DNA from: Lachnospiraceae bacterium
GTDB taxonomy: Bacteria; Bacillota; Clostridia; Lachnospirales; Lachnospiraceae
Reading direction: 5' to 3'
NCBI GenBank assembly: GCA_024680675.1
Contig: JAILBX010000091.1
Location: 1-32,504 of the forward strand
Length of the DNA stretch: 32,504 bases
The position numbers were made by a program, and so were the translations under genes. Below the pieces are notes generated by a model, which was not told the origin of the DNA, did not search any database, and worked only from the letters and a program-made list of their open reading frames with translations. Each line of letters starts with the position of its first letter. Position 1 is the first letter of the stretch. Shown one piece after another: positions 1-7,296 of the stretch.

Positions 1-125
1 CTGCTGCAGTTAAAAACTATCTTAGCTCCTGCTTCGGCATAAGCCTTGGCAATGGCATAACCTATACCGTATGCCGCTCCGGTCACCCATGCAACCTTTC
101 CTTCCAATGAAAATATATCACTCAT
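1..125 (-). CDS. Short-chain dehydrogenase, N-terminal 41 residues (KduD / gluconate 5-dehydrogenase type), cut by window edge
   Basis: The first 41 residues of an NAD(P)-dependent short-chain dehydrogenase are visible; the rest lies beyond the left edge. Residues 13-22 hold the Rossmann signature TGxxxGIG (read as VTGAAYGIGY), followed by an Ala-rich helix and a second strand, as in all SDRs. AGGAGG lies 9 nt before the ATG. The gene follows kduI by 20 nt on the same strand, so it probably acts in the same pathway: 2-keto-3-deoxygluconate 5-dehydrogenase (KduD) or the closely related gluconate 5-dehydrogenase. The SDR fold is certain; the substrate is inferred only from the neighbour, because the catalytic Tyr-Lys region is not in the window. 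Confidence 0.8.
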   Translation of the reverse strand, partial: MSDIFSLEGKVAWVTGAAYGIGYAIAKAYAEAGAKIVFNCS

Positions 126-145
126 TTAATAAATCCTCCTGTTTT

Positions 146-988
146 TTATTTTAAGTCTGTGGCTTTTAAATTATCCATGTCATCGAATTCCTGATTTTCT
201 CCACCCATTGCCCATATAAAGGTATAATTTGTGGTTCCCGCTCCTGAATGAATAGACCATGAAGGTGATATTACCGCTTCCTCATTCTTCATAACAATGT
301 GTCTTGTTTCAGAAGGCTCTCCCATAAAATGGAAAACCACATTGTTTTCCGGTATATCAAAATATGTGTAGATCTCCATCCTTCTTTCATGGGTATGAGA
401 AGGCATTGTGTTCCATATGCTTCCCTTATCAAGAACTGTCATTCCCATACTGAGCTGACAGGTTTTTAAAACATCCGGATGTATAAACTGGTTAATGGTT
501 CTTTTATTACACTCCTCCACCGTACCTAAGGGACGCTTTATAGCATCCTTAAAGGTCAAAAGCCTGGTCTCATAGGAAGTATGAGCCGGAGCGCTTACCA
601 TATAGAATTTAGCCGGCTCACTCTGGGAGTCGGAAGAGAATAAAACCTCCTTTGCTCCCTTTGTTATGTAGAGACAATCCTTATGTCCAAGAGAATAAGT
701 CTCCCCATCAACCTTTATCTTTCCCGGGCCACCGATATTAAATATACCTATCTCTCTTCTTTCCAGGATATAGCTGGTACCAAAGTTTGCATATACATCT
801 ATTCCATCATCAAGAGACATTTCTCTTGTAACCGGCATACATCCAAAGGTAACCATCCTGTCTACGTGAGAATACACACTTACGACCTTATCCTTCTGAT
901 AGAGGTCTGTAATAAGAAATTCATTCCTTAGCTCCTCAGTAGTGTATCTTTTTACATCTTTTTGATTTGCTGAATATCTTATATCCAT
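146..988 (-). CDS. kduI: 5-dehydro-4-deoxy-D-glucuronate isomerase (KduI)
   Basis: Cytosolic isomerase that converts 4-deoxy-L-threo-5-hexosulose uronate, from unsaturated galacturonate or glucuronate released by pectin or glycosaminoglycan lyases, to 3-deoxy-D-glycero-2,5-hexodiulosonate, the KduD substrate. The length of 280 residues matches the family (about 278). The cupin zinc ligands are visible as H198 and H200 with E205 in HTHERRME, and H247 in WSIHSG, each at the expected family position. GGAGAAG precedes the ATG. It is the first gene of a two-gene unit with the downstream SDR. A 20-bp dyad just upstream (1009-1028) may be an operator. Family assignment is secure and implies use of pectin or uronic acids. 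Confidence 0.95.
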   Translation of the reverse strand: MDIRYSANQKDVKRYTTEELRNEFLITDLYQKDKVVSVYSHVDRMVTFGCMPVTREMSLDDGIDVYANFGTSYILERREIGIFNIGGPGKIKVDGETYSLGHKDCLYITKGAKEVLFSSDSQSEPAKFYMVSAPAHTSYETRLLTFKDAIKRPLGTVEECNKRTINQFIHPDVLKTCQLSMGMTVLDKGSIWNTMPSHTHERRMEIYTYFDIPENNVVFHFMGEPSETRHIVMKNEEAVISPSWSIHSGAGTTNYTFIWAMGGENQEFDDMDNLKATDLK

Positions 989-1008
989 ATCTTCTCCTTC
1001 CCTTTTAA

Positions 1009-1028
1009 GTGCATCTCAGCCTATGCAC
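1009..1028. promoter_or_regulatory. Dyad upstream of kduI, candidate operator
   Basis: GTGCAT and ATGCAC form a perfect 6-bp inverted repeat around 8 bp, starting 21 bp upstream of the kduI ATG and just ahead of its ribosome site. The arm spacing suits a dimeric repressor of the IclR, LacI or GntR class that often controls uronate genes, but no regulator is encoded nearby. It could also be a small hairpin in the mRNA leader. I see no convincing -35/-10 pair close to it. Confidence 0.3.
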
Positions 1029-1187
1029 ATATTTTATCCCACAGGCATAACCCCGGCCTTTGATCCCTAAAGAAGAGATCCCAAAATTACCCCCTGCCCG
1101 CAGATAACAGATCTATAAAAATCTAACTTAAATAATATCACTATTTACCCTCCTTTACCACAGGGAAATTCAAGTTTCCCTTAAATG

Positions 1188-1221
1188 AAAAAAGAACCTA
1201 ACATCCTCTTTTGGATGTTAG
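1188..1221 (-). terminator. Rho-independent terminator after tRNA-Thr
   Basis: Read on the minus strand, CTAACATCC, a 6-nt loop and GGATGTTAG form a perfect 9-bp stem, followed by GTTC and six T residues. It starts 13 nt past the discriminator base of tRNA-Thr and ends that transcript, and possibly sigH read-through too. A second 7-bp dyad (AGGGAAA/TTTCCCT, 1162-1181) follows but lacks a T run. Confidence 0.85.
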
Positions 1222-1234
1222 ATCCTTTTATTTA

Positions 1235-1307
1235 TGCTGATGACCAGAATCGAACTGGTGACCCCCGCACTACCAATGCGGTGCACTACCGACTGTGCTA
1301 CATCAGC
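1235..1307 (-). tRNA. tRNA-Thr (anticodon GGT)
   Basis: A complete 73-nt cloverleaf: acceptor stem GCTGATG with CATCAGC plus discriminator A; anticodon stem CCGCA/TGCGG around loop TTGGTAG, giving anticodon GGT, which reads ACC and ACT threonine codons; T-arm ACCAG-TTCGATT-CTGGT. CCA is not encoded (TAA follows the discriminator). It lies 35 nt beyond the sigH stop codon and is followed by a strong terminator. Confidence 0.97.
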
Positions 1308-1317
1308 AGACTTGTAT

Positions 1318-1346
1318 AATGTATCACACTTCTTTTTATTTTTCAA
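1318..1346 (-). promoter_or_regulatory. Possible promoter of tRNA-Thr
   Basis: On the minus strand TTGAAA (1341-1346, overlapping the sigH stop codon), 17 bp, then TACATT (1318-1323), placing a start a few bases upstream of the tRNA 5' end. The -35 is good and the -10 is 4/6. The tRNA could instead be processed from sigH read-through. Confidence 0.4.
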
Positions 1347-1945
1347 GTCTCATTTGCTATCATACCGTCAAGAATTCTCCTGATCTTTTCCCTTAGCCTT
1401 TGAGTGGCATTATCTACAGTCTTCTTTTCCTTCCCAAGGGCTTTGGATATCTCGCCATACTTCATACCCTTTATATACATTTCATAGACCTCTTTTTCCA
1501 AAGGGCTTAAGCTTTGCTTGATTATAGCATCCAGCTTATCTGCTTTTTCATTATTTAAAACCGTATCCTCCACACTGTCCATTCCCCTCAGGTTATCATC
1601 CCCCGATTCATCCAGGGGAAGAGCCTGGTTTAAAACAAGATTCTTCTCTGCCCTGTCCCTTCTTATGGCATCAATGATATGATTTTTAATACACCTTGAG
1701 GCATGGGTAACAAATTTAACTCCCTTTTCCCCGTCAAAGGATCTGATGGCATAAACAAGTCCTATCATACCCTCCTGTATAATATCGTCCGAATCTCCTC
1801 CCAGAATAAAAAAGTTGTTTACTGAAATTATTTTTCTGACAGTTTTTTTATGACGCTCAAGCAGCTCCTGAAGGGCTTCCCTGTCTCCCTCATTATACCT
1901 GCAAACAAGCTCCTCGTCTGTAGCTTTACACTGATCCTTTTCCAT
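1343..1945 (-). CDS. sigH: RNA polymerase sigma factor, SigH (Spo0H) family
   Basis: A 200-residue sigma-70-type factor with region 2 (about residues 50-100, including DDIIQEGMIGLVYAIRSFD and the -10-binding THASRCIKNHIIDAIRR) and region 4 (about 145-195, with the helix-turn-helix around YGEISKALGKEKKTVDN). Regions 1.1 and 3 are short or absent, as in SigH. In Bacillus and Clostridia this gene follows rlmB and directs early sporulation, competence or stationary-phase genes. Here it overlaps rlmB by 20 nt, with GAGG upstream of the ATG inside rlmB. The yacP gene usually found between rlmB and sigH is missing. The family and synteny call is strong; the regulon here is unknown. Confidence 0.88.
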   Translation of the reverse strand: MEKDQCKATDEELVCRYNEGDREALQELLERHKKTVRKIISVNNFFILGGDSDDIIQEGMIGLVYAIRSFDGEKGVKFVTHASRCIKNHIIDAIRRDRAEKNLVLNQALPLDESGDDNLRGMDSVEDTVLNNEKADKLDAIIKQSLSPLEKEVYEMYIKGMKYGEISKALGKEKKTVDNATQRLREKIRRILDGMIANET

Positions 1946-2672
1946 TATATCTCTGCCTCACTATCTCATAAGAAAGAATACCGGCTGCCACGGAAGCGTT
2001 AAGAGAATCTATGTCTCCTTTCATGGGGATCCTTGCCACCATATCGCATTTCTCTTTTACAAGCCTTCCCACTCCCTCTCCCTCAGATCCAATAACAAGA
2101 CCTATGGGTCCTTTCAGATCCAGATCATACATAAGCTCACCGCTCATATCAGCACATACAAACCACAGACCTCTTTTTTTGAGCTCTTCTATGGTCTTTG
2201 ACAAATTGGTAACCTTTACCACCGGTGTATAATTCAAGGCTCCCGCAGAGGTTCTCGCTACTGTTGCGGTAAGTCCCACAGCACGGTTCTTGGGAATGAT
2301 CACTCCATGAGCTCCGCAAAGATTTGCTGTACGTATTATGGCTCCCAGATTATGGGGATCAACAATATTGTCAAGGAGAATGATAAAGGGATCCTCTCCC
2401 TTCTTTCCCGCATTATCAAAGATATCCTCCATATCAGAGTATTCATAGGCTGCCGCCCTTGCTATAACCCCCTGATGATGGCCTGTCTCACTTAAGTTAT
2501 CAAGCCTCTCCTTATCCACATACTTTATCACACAGTCACTTTTTCTTGCCTCTCTTTTAATGGTAAGTATAGGACCGTCCTGACATCCATCCAGGATATA
2601 GAGTCTGTCAATGGGCTTGTTTGCCCTAAAAGCCTCGATAACAGCATTTCTGCCCTCTATATTATATTCCAT
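1926..2672 (-). CDS. rlmB: 23S rRNA (guanosine-2'-O-)-methyltransferase RlmB (TrmH family)
   Basis: SAM-dependent SPOUT methyltransferase that 2'-O-methylates a conserved guanosine in the peptidyl-transferase region of 23S rRNA (G2251 in E. coli numbering). The N-terminal RNA-binding domain starts with IEGRNAVIEAF. The three SpoU motifs are visible: DPHNLGAIIRTA, the knot motif IGSEGEGV, and SLNASVAAGI near the C-terminus. The length of 248 residues is typical. It lies between mrnC (25-nt gap) and sigH (20-nt overlap) in the conserved Firmicutes cluster. Some relatives modify tRNA, but this gene order favours RlmB. Confidence 0.93.
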   Translation of the reverse strand: MEYNIEGRNAVIEAFRANKPIDRLYILDGCQDGPILTIKREARKSDCVIKYVDKERLDNLSETGHHQGVIARAAAYEYSDMEDIFDNAGKKGEDPFIILLDNIVDPHNLGAIIRTANLCGAHGVIIPKNRAVGLTATVARTSAGALNYTPVVKVTNLSKTIEELKKRGLWFVCADMSGELMYDLDLKGPIGLVIGSEGEGVGRLVKEKCDMVARIPMKGDIDSLNASVAAGILSYEIVRQRYNGKGSV

Positions 2673-2697
2673 AAATTTACTGAATCCTTCCTCTGCT

Positions 2698-3150
2698 TCA
2701 AGTCTTTTTCATCCATTCGCAGTCAAGCAGCACTATACCCTCTTTGACTATGGATACCAGTCTTTCCGTTCTTCCCTTAAGGTAAAGATAGCCAATAAGA
2801 GCCTCAAGACCCGTCGCCTTGCAGTAAGTTGCAAAGTTTACATTTTTGGCCTTTGTATAGGGTTTGGCATTTCTTCCTCTCCTGTAGATATTCTGCTCCT
2901 CTTCACTTAAGGAGCTGTATATTTCATCTACTATCTTAGCCTGAGACTCAGCCTTCACAACCTCCGTTGTCTTCTTGTGAAGGATTCTTGCGGGACAGTT
3001 TGCAAGCTCCACCACAACTGTCTTTACCACCAGATCAAAAACACTGTCCCCGATGAAAGCAAGTGAAAGAGGTGAATACTGGTTGGGATCCTTGTCCTTA
3101 AGCGCAAACTGATCCTTTATATTATCAAAAATACTTATGCTCTGTGCCAC
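2698..3150 (-). CDS. mrnC: Mini-ribonuclease III (MrnC)
   Basis: RNase III-fold endonuclease without a double-stranded-RNA-binding domain; in Bacillus it matures the ends of 23S rRNA together with ribosomal protein L3. The 150-residue chain shows FIGDSVFDL with the metal-binding Asp, and TGLEALIGYLYL with the second acidic site. The start is GTG, overlapping the end of cysS by 16 nt, with AAGGGG a few bases upstream. Position between cysS and rlmB is the standard Firmicutes arrangement, and the overlap suggests translational coupling. Confidence 0.93.
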   Translation of the reverse strand: MAQSISIFDNIKDQFALKDKDPNQYSPLSLAFIGDSVFDLVVKTVVVELANCPARILHKKTTEVVKAESQAKIVDEIYSSLSEEEQNIYRRGRNAKPYTKAKNVNFATYCKATGLEALIGYLYLKGRTERLVSIVKEGIVLLDCEWMKKT

Positions 3151-4544
3151 TTTACCCCTTCCCTTGTATCCTCCAGAACAATACCCTTGCTTAAAAGCTC
3201 ATCCCTTATCTCGTCTGCCCTTTTGAAATCCTTATTCTTTCTTGCAAGAGTTCTTTCTTCGATCATATCTTCTATCTTTGAATCCAGCAGTTCTTCATCC
3301 TTCTCTACCTTTAAGCCGAGGATGTCGCAAAGCTTAAGCAGCTGGGAAAGATTTTCATTAAGATAGCTTCTGCTGTTTGTGGCCAGGCAGTTTATATTTA
3401 CAAACTTGACATTATTAAAGACTGCGGTTATGGCATCAGCTGTATTAAAATCATCATCCATTGCCTCTTCAAATTCCTCTGTGAATTTACGGGCTTTTAA
3501 AAGCTTCTCCTCCTCTTCCTTATCCATATCCTCATGATCGCTGTTTTCAATAAGATACTTAAGGTTGGAAACTCCCTTGCTTATCCTGTCAAGAGAATTC
3601 TTTGCCGCATCCATAAGCTCCCTGCTGAAATTAAGGGGCATTCTGTAATGAGCTGAAAGCATGAAAAATCTTAATACGGAAAGATCATATTTTTCCGATA
3701 TGTCCCTGACAGTAAAAAAATTTCCCAGGGATTTGCTCATCTTTTTATTATCAATATTTAAAAAGGCATTATGAAGCCAGTATCTGGCAAATTCCTTCCC
3801 ATTGCAGGCTTCGCTTTGAGCTATCTCATTCTCATGGTGGGGAAATACAAGATCCTCTCCTCCCGCATGGATATCTATGGACTCTCCCAAATACTTTCTG
3901 CTCATAACCGAGCACTCGATATGCCATCCCGGTCTTCCATCACACCAGGGAGATTCCCAATAGGGTTCCCCTTCCTTCTTGGGCTTCCATAAAACAAAAT
4001 CCAGGGGATCATCCTTTTGATCCTCTCCCGACACAAGCAGTGAACGGTTTCCTCCCCTCAGATCATCTATATTCTTATGGGAAAGCTTGCCGTAGTCCTT
4101 AAACCTTCTGGTCCTGAAATATACGGTCTTATCCTCCCCCACATAGGCATAGTCCTTATCAATAAGGGTCTTTATCATTTCGATCATGCCATCTATCTCT
4201 TCCGTTGCCTTGGGATGAAAGGTTGCCTCTCTGACATTCATTCCCTTCATATCCTTCTTACATTCCTCAATATATCTCTCGGATATCACGGAAGCATCCA
4301 CCCCTTCCTCCAGGGCAGCCTTTATTATCTTGTCATCCACGTCAGTAAAATTAGATACAAAGTTAACTTCATAACCCTTATACTCCATGTACCTTCTTAC
4401 AGTATCAAATACTATCATAGGTCTGGCATTTCCTATATGGATCAGGTTATATACGGTAGGTCCGCAGACATACATTTTAACCTTGCCCTCTTCAAGAGGC
4501 TTAAATTCTTCTTTTCTACCTGACAAAGTATTAAAAACTCTCAT
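3135..4544 (-). CDS. cysS: Cysteinyl-tRNA synthetase
   Basis: Class I aminoacyl-tRNA synthetase charging tRNA-Cys. The Rossmann nucleotide-binding signature appears as HIGN (residues 36-39) and KMSKS (268-272). The zinc ligands that recognise the cysteine thiol are C27, C211, H236 and E240. The length of 469 residues is normal, with the DALR and C-terminal anticodon-binding domains present. It starts 9 nt after ispF ends and overlaps mrnC. No T-box leader is visible directly upstream; expression presumably comes from the ispF promoter. Confidence 0.98.
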   Translation of the reverse strand: MRVFNTLSGRKEEFKPLEEGKVKMYVCGPTVYNLIHIGNARPMIVFDTVRRYMEYKGYEVNFVSNFTDVDDKIIKAALEEGVDASVISERYIEECKKDMKGMNVREATFHPKATEEIDGMIEMIKTLIDKDYAYVGEDKTVYFRTRRFKDYGKLSHKNIDDLRGGNRSLLVSGEDQKDDPLDFVLWKPKKEGEPYWESPWCDGRPGWHIECSVMSRKYLGESIDIHAGGEDLVFPHHENEIAQSEACNGKEFARYWLHNAFLNIDNKKMSKSLGNFFTVRDISEKYDLSVLRFFMLSAHYRMPLNFSRELMDAAKNSLDRISKGVSNLKYLIENSDHEDMDKEEEEKLLKARKFTEEFEEAMDDDFNTADAITAVFNNVKFVNINCLATNSRSYLNENLSQLLKLCDILGLKVEKDEELLDSKIEDMIEERTLARKNKDFKRADEIRDELLSKGIVLEDTREGVKWHRA

Positions 4545-4553
4545 TATGTAAAC

Positions 4554-5108
4554 CTACCTTTCCTTACTGAGCGGACAGCCCCCGCACTCACTGCAGGAAT
4601 TTCCGTAAATTATATTTTGTCCTTCTATCATATCCACCGGCTCCTGAAGAAGGCATACAGCCTGTGAAGCTATTCCTTCTCCCCTTCCGGTAAAACCAAG
4701 TCCCTCTTCAGTGGTTGCCTTAATATTTACAAGCCCCTTATCTATCTTCAGAGCTTTTGCAATATTATCTTCCATTTCCTCAATATAGGGTCTCATCTTT
4801 GGTTTCTGAGCTATTATGCTGGCATCTATATTTCCGATGACATATCTCTTTTCCAAAAGCAGCTCCCCCACTCTTTCAAGGAGCAAAAGGCTTGATATTC
4901 CCTTATATCTTTCATCACTATCAGGGAAATGTTTTCCTATATCCCCAAGGCCTGCTGCCCCTAAAAGTGCATCCGAAATGGCATGCAAAAGTACATCCGC
5001 ATCGGAGTGTCCTAAAAGTCCCAGTTCATAAGGTATCTTTACCCCTCCGATTATCAGATCTCTGCCCTGGCAAAGTCTGTGAACATCATATCCTATTCCA
5101 ATTCTCAT
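4554..5108 (-). CDS. ispF: 2-C-methyl-D-erythritol 2,4-cyclodiphosphate synthase (IspF) with a cysteine-rich C-terminal tail
   Basis: MEP-pathway enzyme that cyclises CDP-ME 2-phosphate to ME-cPP with loss of CMP, on the way to isoprenoids. Zinc ligands are visible as D8 and H10 in GYDVHR and H42 in [17 protein letters not shown] and the C-terminal [15 protein letters not shown] motif are intact. The family is normally about 157-160 residues. This one has 184, with about 25 extra residues ending in CSECGGC, a CxxCxxC cluster. The tail ends at a clean stop codon with no sign of a frameshift. ispF is the first gene of the cysS-mrnC-rlmB-sigH operon; ispD, often adjacent, is not here. GGGAAAG is a modest ribosome site. 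Confidence 0.95.
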   Translation of the reverse strand: MRIGIGYDVHRLCQGRDLIIGGVKIPYELGLLGHSDADVLLHAISDALLGAAGLGDIGKHFPDSDERYKGISSLLLLERVGELLLEKRYVIGNIDASIIAQKPKMRPYIEEMEDNIAKALKIDKGLVNIKATTEEGLGFTGRGEGIASQAVCLLQEPVDMIEGQNIIYGNSCSECGGCPLSKER

Positions 5109-5123
5109 ATTCTTTCCCGTTAG

Positions 5124-5179
5124 CGGCCAAAAAACTCAATGATCAGACCATAAAACAATCTGATCCGGTATAGAGGCCG
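5124..5179 (-). other. Inverted repeats in the ispF leader (possible structured leader)
   Basis: Two nested inverted repeats lie between the tRNA-Met terminator and ispF: an outer 5-bp pair CGGCC/GGCCG (5124-5128 and 5175-5179) and an inner perfect 7-bp pair GATCAGA/TCTGATC (5141-5147 and 5159-5165, 11-nt loop). On the minus strand a six-T run sits 6 nt after the inner hairpin, so it might act as a weak terminator or attenuator, or the inner dyad might be an operator. No clear promoter was recognised here. Confidence 0.3.
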
Positions 5180-5197
5180 TCTTTTCCTTATATCGAT

Positions 5198-5240
5198 AAA
5201 AAAGCCCTGAATCCCACTATTTACGCAGTTTTCAAGGCTT
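5198..5240 (-). terminator. Rho-independent terminator after tRNA-Met
   Basis: On the minus strand AAGCCTTGAA pairs with TTCAGGGCTT (10 bp, one G-U) around an unusually long loop of about 18 nt, and runs straight into six T residues. It begins 6 nt beyond the tRNA-Met discriminator base. Confidence 0.75.
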
Positions 5241-5246
5241 CTTAAG

Positions 5247-5320
5247 TAGCGAGAGAGAGACTTGAACTCTCAACCTCCCGGGTATGAACCGGACGCTCTA
5301 GCCAGTTGAGCCATCTCGCC
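5247..5320 (-). tRNA. tRNA-Met (anticodon CAT, elongator type)
   Basis: A complete 74-nt cloverleaf: acceptor GGCGAGA/TCTCGCT with discriminator A (G1-U72 wobble), anticodon stem TCCGG/CCGGG around loop TTCATAC, T-arm GAGAG-TTCAAGT-CTCTC. The anticodon stem lacks the three G-C pairs that mark initiator tRNA, and the GGTTCATACC context is the usual elongator Met form. A tRNA-Ile with a lysidine-modified CAT anticodon is less likely but not excluded by eye. CCA is not encoded. Confidence 0.93.
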
Positions 5321-5357
5321 ATTCTATTTTGTTGGCTTGTTTGCAACAACAAGATAG

Positions 5358-5386
5358 ATTTTACTTAAAAGCATCTCTTTTGTCAA
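5358..5386 (-). promoter_or_regulatory. Sigma-A promoter of tRNA-Met
   Basis: On the minus strand a perfect TTGACA (5381-5386), 17-bp spacer, then TAAAAT (5358-5363). The predicted start is near 5351, about 30 nt upstream of the mature tRNA 5' end; the leader holds a small hairpin (CTTGTT/AACAAG) that RNase P processing would remove. This is one of the best promoters in the window. Confidence 0.85.
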
Positions 5387-5413
5387 GTGAAGCTTTAAAA
5401 AATTCTCTAATAT

Positions 5414-6697
5414 TTATTCCGGGCTTTTTTCAATTATTTGATCCCAAAGCTCCATAAGCCTTTCATAGGAAAAAGTATCATCCTGTCTCCTGATGTAGTT
5501 ATCCTTTGCCATTTCTTCAGAATAGTCCCTAAGGGGGTATACAATTACTCCATCCTCCCCCCTGTGTATATCACATACAAGAGCCTCTGCTCCGTACTCC
5601 TTTACTATAACCCTGCCCTTTTCGTCACGAGCTATGGTCACCTTTGCCATGGCGCCTAACATTCTGGGAGTTACCTTTTCTCCTGTAGCGGAAGTCCAGT
5701 TTACATAATTCCCCAGGGAATAGTATACCACCATTTTTTCACCATTTTCCCTCTCTAAGACCTCAATGGGTTCTATAACATGAGGATGGGTTCCAAGCAC
5801 CAGGTCAACTCCGCTGTCTAAAAACAGTTTTGTCCACTTTTCCTGCTCCTCACTTTTTTTAAGACTGTATTCCCTTCCCCAGTGGGGACAGACTATGGTA
5901 AGGTCCGCCTCTTCTTCAGCTCTTTTTATATCCTCAAGGACCTTATCCTCCTCAAGCAGATCAACTCCAAAGGGCATGTCCTTTGGCAGGGGGATCCCGT
6001 TGGTTCCGTAGGTATAATTAAGTATGGCAAGCCTTATATTATTTTTTTCATATATGTATATATTCTCAGAATCCTCCCTGGAAGCATGGATTCCAAGATA
6101 GCTTATATCCGGATACTTTTTTTCCCAGTTTTCAATACAGTTTATTATTCCCTTCTTTCCCTTATCAAGGGCATGATTTGTGGCATGAAGGATCAGATCA
6201 AAACCGTTTTTAACCAGGGCATCAGCAATTTCATAAGGGGCGTTAAAGGTTGGATAGCCCGATATTCCAAGCTCTTCCCCTCCTATTATCACCTCTTCGT
6301 TTACCAGAGCAAGATCGGCTTCTTCTATCTCATCCCTGGTTTTTGAAAATATGGCATTGAAATCATAACTTCCATCCGGTCTTCGTGAGGCAGTTAAAAC
6401 CGGAACATGAAGCAAAATATCTCCTACCATTACAAGACTTATCTCTTCCTCAGCGGCTGCTTTTCCATCAAGGGCTTCCTCCCTCTTCTCACCCTCCAAA
6501 GAGGCATCCCATTTTTTATCTTCCTCTTCCTTAAAGGAGCCTGCTTCTTTTTCCTCCTTAGGCTTATCCTTCTCAGAGGAGCTTTCCATCTTTACTTTAT
6601 TTAAACTTTCCCTCTTATATTCAGTTTCTTTGGCTCTGCTGCAGCCCCCTAAAAGAAGAAGCAGCAGAAGCAGAAATATAAAAATTTTATTTTTCAT
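5414..6697 (-). CDS. CapA-family lipoprotein (poly-gamma-glutamate/capsule-type metallophosphatase fold)
   Basis: A 427-residue lipoprotein. Residues 1-18 form a signal peptide with a run of leucines and the lipobox LGGC (C18 to be lipidated). A very hydrophilic Lys/Glu linker follows (about 20-85), then a CapA/PgsA domain with the usual metallophosphatase-like motifs: MVGDILLH (GD 91-92), NEE (132-134), NH (173-174), HWGREY (271-276), GTHPH (301-305) and SLGNYV (326-331). In Bacillus, CapA/PgsA helps make and anchor poly-gamma-glutamate, but no capB or capC genes are nearby, so a role in that polymer is doubtful; many Clostridia carry solitary paralogues of unknown substrate. It is divergent from the XRE gene. 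Confidence 0.88.
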   Translation of the reverse strand: MKNKIFIFLLLLLLLLGGCSRAKETEYKRESLNKVKMESSSEKDKPKEEKEAGSFKEEEDKKWDASLEGEKREEALDGKAAAEEEISLVMVGDILLHVPVLTASRRPDGSYDFNAIFSKTRDEIEEADLALVNEEVIIGGEELGISGYPTFNAPYEIADALVKNGFDLILHATNHALDKGKKGIINCIENWEKKYPDISYLGIHASREDSENIYIYEKNNIRLAILNYTYGTNGIPLPKDMPFGVDLLEEDKVLEDIKRAEEEADLTIVCPHWGREYSLKKSEEQEKWTKLFLDSGVDLVLGTHPHVIEPIEVLERENGEKMVVYYSLGNYVNWTSATGEKVTPRMLGAMAKVTIARDEKGRVIVKEYGAEALVCDIHRGEDGVIVYPLRDYSEEMAKDNYIRRQDDTFSYERLMELWDQIIEKSPE

Positions 6698-6787
6698 GAT
6701 CTTATTCCGAATAATTATTGTTTCCGATTTTGGTCTATACGATTTTTACTCTAATATGTATATAATAAATATAGTAAATAATATGAA

Positions 6788-6820
6788 GGGGGGTAAAATG
6801 CCTTTGGCATTGTAAAAGGA
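6788..6820 (+). promoter_or_regulatory. Leader of the XRE gene: tiny ORF MPLAL with a strong ribosome site and a hairpin
   Basis: A GGGGGG block (6788-6793) sits 4 nt before an ATG that opens a five-codon frame, MPLAL-stop (6798-6815). AATGCC-TTT-GGCATT (6797-6811) is a perfect 6-bp hairpin covering that start codon. The XRE gene starts 7 nt after the TAA with only AAGGA two bases from its ATG, which is too close for an efficient site. This layout suggests translational coupling or a leader peptide, but it could be chance. A TATAAT at 6761-6766 is the only -10-like element upstream. Confidence 0.35.
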
Positions 6821-6822
6821 TT

Positions 6823-7038
6823 ATGATCAGTTACGATAGGTTATGGATCACTATGAGATCAAGAGGGGAAACAACTTATACCCTCATAAAAAATCACAAT
6901 GTAAGTCCGGGACAAATATCCCGTCTTAAGCGCAATCAAGGTGTCAGTACCCATACAATTAACATGTTCTGTAATATTTTAAAATGTGATATCGGAGATA
7001 TTTTAGAATATATAAATATTGACTCAAAGGGGGAATAA
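6823..7038 (+). CDS. Small XRE/Cro-type helix-turn-helix regulator
   Basis: A 71-residue single-domain DNA-binding protein, the only convincing plus-strand gene in the window. The opening ISYDRLWITMRSRGETTYTL and the later SPGQISRLKRNQ (recognition helix) and CNILKCDIGDILEYI are characteristic of the small Cro/C1-type regulators common in Clostridia, often encoded singly and acting as local repressors. The start matches where such proteins usually begin. No sensor or dimerisation domain is present. It is divergent from the CapA lipoprotein and convergent with argS. The target is unknown; the intergenic region with capA is the obvious candidate. Confidence 0.85.
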   Translation: MISYDRLWITMRSRGETTYTLIKNHNVSPGQISRLKRNQGVSTHTINMFCNILKCDIGDILEYINIDSKGE

Positions 7039-7085
7039 ATAAGTCATATCATACTTCTTTATTATTCCAATTTAAACCTTGAATA

Positions 7086-7274
7086 TATCTGCTTTAGGTG
7101 GCAACTATGATCTAGTTATTTTATGCAAACAGGTCTTTTAAAATCCTTATGCAGATCAAATCTGTCATCCTTTTCGACTCTGTGCCCGGGATCGTCATTA
7201 CTTTATGGCAGACCCGGTTAAGATTGCCTTCATATCTTAAACACATCTAAAAATCTGTTCACCTAAAGCAGATA
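7086..7274. other. Non-coding multi-hairpin element closed by a 15-bp stem (candidate structured RNA or MITE)
   Basis: The region between the convergent XRE and argS genes holds no ORF but an ordered set of non-crossing inverted repeats. A perfect 15-bp closing stem joins 7086-7100 (TATCTGCTTTAGGTG) to 7260-7274. Next to it on the right is a second stem, 7128-7138 with 7249-7259 (9 Watson-Crick pairs plus one wobble). Hairpins are AACTA/TAGTT (7103-7117), CAGAT/ATCTG with a 3-nt loop (7152-7164), CCGGG/CCCGG (7186-7190 with 7213-7217) and TTAAGAT/ATCTTAA (7218-7240). About half the bases are paired. The strand is undecided and no clear promoter or T-rich terminator flanks it. No target-site duplication is obvious. 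I do not recognise a known RNA family. Confidence 0.5.
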
Positions 7275-7296
7275 AAATTCAGTAGCTGCTTCCTTT

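Noticed and set aside
5247-5320. Initiator tRNA-Met
   Set aside because: The anticodon stem lacks the three consecutive G-C pairs and the first acceptor pair is a G-U wobble, so the elongator form fits better.
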